Origin: Legionellaceae bacterium | GTDB lineage: Bacteria; Pseudomonadota; Gammaproteobacteria; Legionellales; Legionellaceae | Assembly: GCA_947504795.1 (NCBI GenBank) | Contig: CANNJG010000072.1 | Coordinates: 1-8,879 of the forward strand | Direction of reading: 5' to 3' | Length of the DNA: 8,879 bases | Part shown: positions 7,377 to 8,879 of the stretch, piece after piece | Layout of the letters: each line of letters begins with the position of its first letter | How positions within the stretch are numbered: position 1 is the first letter of the stretch | Notes under the pieces: generated by a model | Told to the model about the DNA's origin: nothing | Databases searched by the model: none | Seen by the model: the letters and a program-made list of their open reading frames with translations, nothing else | Made by a program: the position numbers and the translations under genes

Positions 7377-7949
7377 ATGACGAGGTCAGACAAATTGAGA
7401 GAAGCCATTATCGGTTGTCCGTTAATCTATACACTCCTAGATGAAGAGGTGCGGAAAGATCCGTCTATGATTGTTGCCTTTTTGACACAAAACCCCAGGA
7501 AGGATTGGTTAAGAAGGATTCCTTTAAGCGAACTCGATCCTAAATTTTCCATTGCATTGGGCGATCGCTGGCCGCTTTTAAGCGACGATCTCGAATCAGC
7601 CTTACGCGTTCGTTATGCACCCTATTGCAATTACTCAAAGTTCCAAGGCGCTTGTATTGGCATGCTAATTGGCATAAGCCTACCGTTATTACTCTGGCAT
7701 TTCTGGCCCGCATTGCTACTTTTACCAGGGATTGCTCAAATGTTTTCTCAATTGCTTATCATTTTCAGTGTATCTTTTCTCTGGTTTTTGGTGATTGGAA
7801 GTGCTATTGATCTCTATAGTTATGCAGTGTGCATCTATCCAGAGGCAAGAAAAATAAATGCGATTCTCCAGAAGAATAGTTTTTTCCAACCAGAAGTTTT
7901 ACCCGATAACAACCTGGTTGACCCTGCACCTTCTAACACATCACACTAA
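7377..7949 (+). CDS. Hypothetical two-helix membrane protein (C-terminal part of split gene)
   Basis: The open frame from the first ATG after the amber codon gives 190 residues. Residues 1-80 are polar and probably helical. Two long hydrophobic segments at about 90-118 and 122-150 would form a membrane hairpin. The last 40 residues are polar and end in PAPSNTSH. I do not recognise a family. No ribosome binding site precedes 7377, and the frame is open back to the amber stop at 7281, so it most likely represents the remaining part of the upstream gene, translated only by readthrough or not at all. Its base composition (26, 27 and 33 G+C per 60 in 7381-7440, 7441-7500 and 7561-7620) is higher than in the N-terminal part, so a mosaic origin is possible. 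Confidence 0.5.
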   Translation: MTRSDKLREAIIGCPLIYTLLDEEVRKDPSMIVAFLTQNPRKDWLRRIPLSELDPKFSIALGDRWPLLSDDLESALRVRYAPYCNYSKFQGACIGMLIGISLPLLLWHFWPALLLLPGIAQMFSQLLIIFSVSFLWFLVIGSAIDLYSYAVCIYPEARKINAILQKNSFFQPEVLPDNNLVDPAPSNTSH

Positions 7950-7952
7950 CCT

Positions 7953-7986
7953 AACCTTGATTCAGCGCAGCGTCGTCATCAAGGTT
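7953..7986 (+). terminator. Inverted repeat between convergent genes
   Basis: AACCTTGAT (7953-7961) and ATCAAGGTT (7978-7986) form a perfect 9-bp stem with a 16-base loop, followed by TTATTTAG. It begins four bases after the accessory gene's stop and touches the last base of the der stop codon. The T-rich tail suits weak termination of rightward transcription; leftward there is no T-run. Confidence 0.5.
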
Positions 7987-8879
7987 TATTTAGGACGTCG
8001 CTTCGCGCGCTTGATTAAGCGTTTTCTTTGCTTGATTTGACGATCACTGAGTACATTTTTCTTGCCTTTAAAGGGGTTTGCATTCCCTACAAATTCTAGT
8101 TTTAAAGGGGTGCCAACCAAGCCTAACTGTTCAGTAAATCCTTTGATCAAATAACGTTTATAACTATCGGGTAAAGCCGCTACTTGATTGCCATGAATCA
8201 CGACTATCGGTGGGTTGTGCCCGCCCGCATGCGCGTAGCGTAACTTAATACGCCGTCCATTCACTAAAGGCGGACTATGCTGTTGGGAAAAATCGTAGAG
8301 TAATCGCGTTAACTTTGGGGTGGATAAGGTTTGAGTAGCCGCTGCATAGGCCTGGTTAATATCCTTAAACAAGAGTCCAACACCGGTTCCATGCAGTGCA
8401 GAGATGTACTTAATCTTCGCAAAACTCGCAAACTGTAACCGCCTAGCTAAGGTTTCTCGAATTTTTTCTTTATGATCAGCTTCTAAACCGTCCCATTTGT
8501 TCACTAATATCACCAGCGCTTTCCCGGTTTCAATAATAAATCCTAACAAATGCATGTCTTGTTCGGTTAAGCCTTCTTTTGCATCGAGAAGGAGTAGACA
8601 CACATTTGCTGCTTTGATTGATTGTAACGTTTTGATAATAGAGAATTTTTCAATCTTATCATCGACGCGCGAACGCCGTCGAATACCAGCGGTATCGATT
8701 AAGGTGTACTTGGTATCATCACGCTCAAAAGGAATCGAAATACTATCGCGTGTGGTGCCGGGTAAATCATACACCACCACTCGTTCTTCACCCATCATGC
8801 GGTTGATTAAAGTTGATTTACCAACATTAGGCCGGCCAACTAAAGCAATGGTAATCGCGTCGGGATCTATCCATGTCTC
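7986..8879 (-). CDS. der: Ribosome-assembly GTPase Der/EngA (3' part, runs off window)
   Basis: Der is a double-GTPase needed for maturation of the 50S ribosomal subunit. The window holds its last 297 codons; the start and first G domain lie beyond position 8879. Numbering from the first full codon at the edge, the second G domain shows G1 GRPNVGKS (15-22), the switch I region PGTTRDS (40-46), G3 DTAG (62-65), G4 NKWD (127-130) and G5 SALHG (160-164). The C-terminal KH-like domain follows, with PPLVNGRRIKLRYAH near 203-217 and the basic tail QRKRLIKRAKRRPK that contacts rRNA. All key residues are intact. It converges on the accessory gene. An internal 53-bp stretch (8226-8278) is duplicated as a relic at 6368-6420. 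Confidence 0.97.
   Translation of the reverse strand, partial: ETWIDPDAITIALVGRPNVGKSTLINRMMGEERVVVYDLPGTTRDSISIPFERDDTKYTLIDTAGIRRRSRVDDKIEKFSIIKTLQSIKAANVCLLLLDAKEGLTEQDMHLLGFIIETGKALVILVNKWDGLEADHKEKIRETLARRLQFASFAKIKYISALHGTGVGLLFKDINQAYAAATQTLSTPKLTRLLYDFSQQHSPPLVNGRRIKLRYAHAGGHNPPIVVIHGNQVAALPDSYKRYLIKGFTEQLGLVGTPLKLEFVGNANPFKGKKNVLSDRQIKQRKRLIKRAKRRPK
8226..8278 (-). repeat. Source copy of the der-derived 53-bp repeat
   Basis: This stretch within intact der matches 6368-6420 at 50 of 53 bases. The intact reading frame marks it as the functional copy. The two copies are direct repeats bracketing the accessory gene and the last 240 bases of der. Confidence 0.8.

Larger units (their letters stand above)
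6549..7949 (+). pseudogene. Amber-interrupted J-domain/ankyrin/membrane-hairpin gene (whole locus)
   Basis: The frame of the J-domain/ankyrin protein continues without any other stop after TAG at 7281-7283: 31 further codons (7284-7376), then the 190 codons to TAA at 7947-7949. A single C-to-T change (CAG to TAG) would explain the break and would give a 466-residue protein with a J-domain-like region, ankyrin repeats, a helical region, two membrane helices and a polar tail. The 31 linking codons read as ordinary protein (LRHELDRYLRSEEITDF). The downstream part has no Shine-Dalgarno before its first ATG (7377), which argues against two independent genes. Alternatives are programmed or suppressed readthrough, a sequencing error, or two adjacent genes in the same frame by chance. 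Confidence 0.7.

Noticed and set aside
1..8879. tRNA or rRNA genes, CRISPR arrays, transposases
   Set aside because: No cloverleaf-like sequence, regularly spaced repeat array or transposase-like protein was seen on either strand.

Overview
The window looks like chromosome from a gammaproteobacterium, most likely of the Legionellales (Legionella/Coxiella/Berkiella type). Evidence for this is moderate GC content, housekeeping proteins (TtcA, ProRS, Der) that look gammaproteobacterial, and a host-interaction-style gene combining a J-domain-like HPD motif, ankyrin-like repeats and a membrane hairpin. The taxonomic placement is inferred from family resemblance and was not checked by any search.

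Left part (1-6302) is a tightly packed rightward block: ttcA (tRNA 2-thiocytidine synthesis), a SulP anion transporter fused to a beta-carbonic anhydrase, proS (prolyl-tRNA synthetase) and an MFS transporter. The first pair overlap by 23 bp, the second are 18 bp apart, and the third share one base (TAATG), so co-transcription is likely. A 149-bp leader upstream of ttcA holds a GC-rich hairpin with a T-tract on the minus strand.

Middle part (6303-7985) looks like an accessory insertion between the MFS gene and der. It begins with a 53-bp relic of der (6368-6420, 50/53 identical to 8226-8278). A promoter-like region with inverted repeats follows, then a gene of 466 codons interrupted by one in-frame amber codon (TAG, 7281-7283). 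The part before the stop carries the HPD motif and ankyrin-like repeats. The part after it, in the same frame with no other stop, is helical with two strong membrane segments and a polar tail. It reads as a recently broken, or conditionally read-through, candidate effector gene.

Right part (7986-8879) is the 3' 297 codons of der (EngA ribosome-assembly GTPase) on the minus strand, convergent with the accessory gene and running off the window end. An inverted repeat overlapping the der stop codon separates the two.

The most noteworthy items are the amber-split J-domain/ankyrin/membrane gene, the der relic that marks how this gene may have arrived, and the transporter-carbonic anhydrase fusion embedded in a tRNA-function operon.
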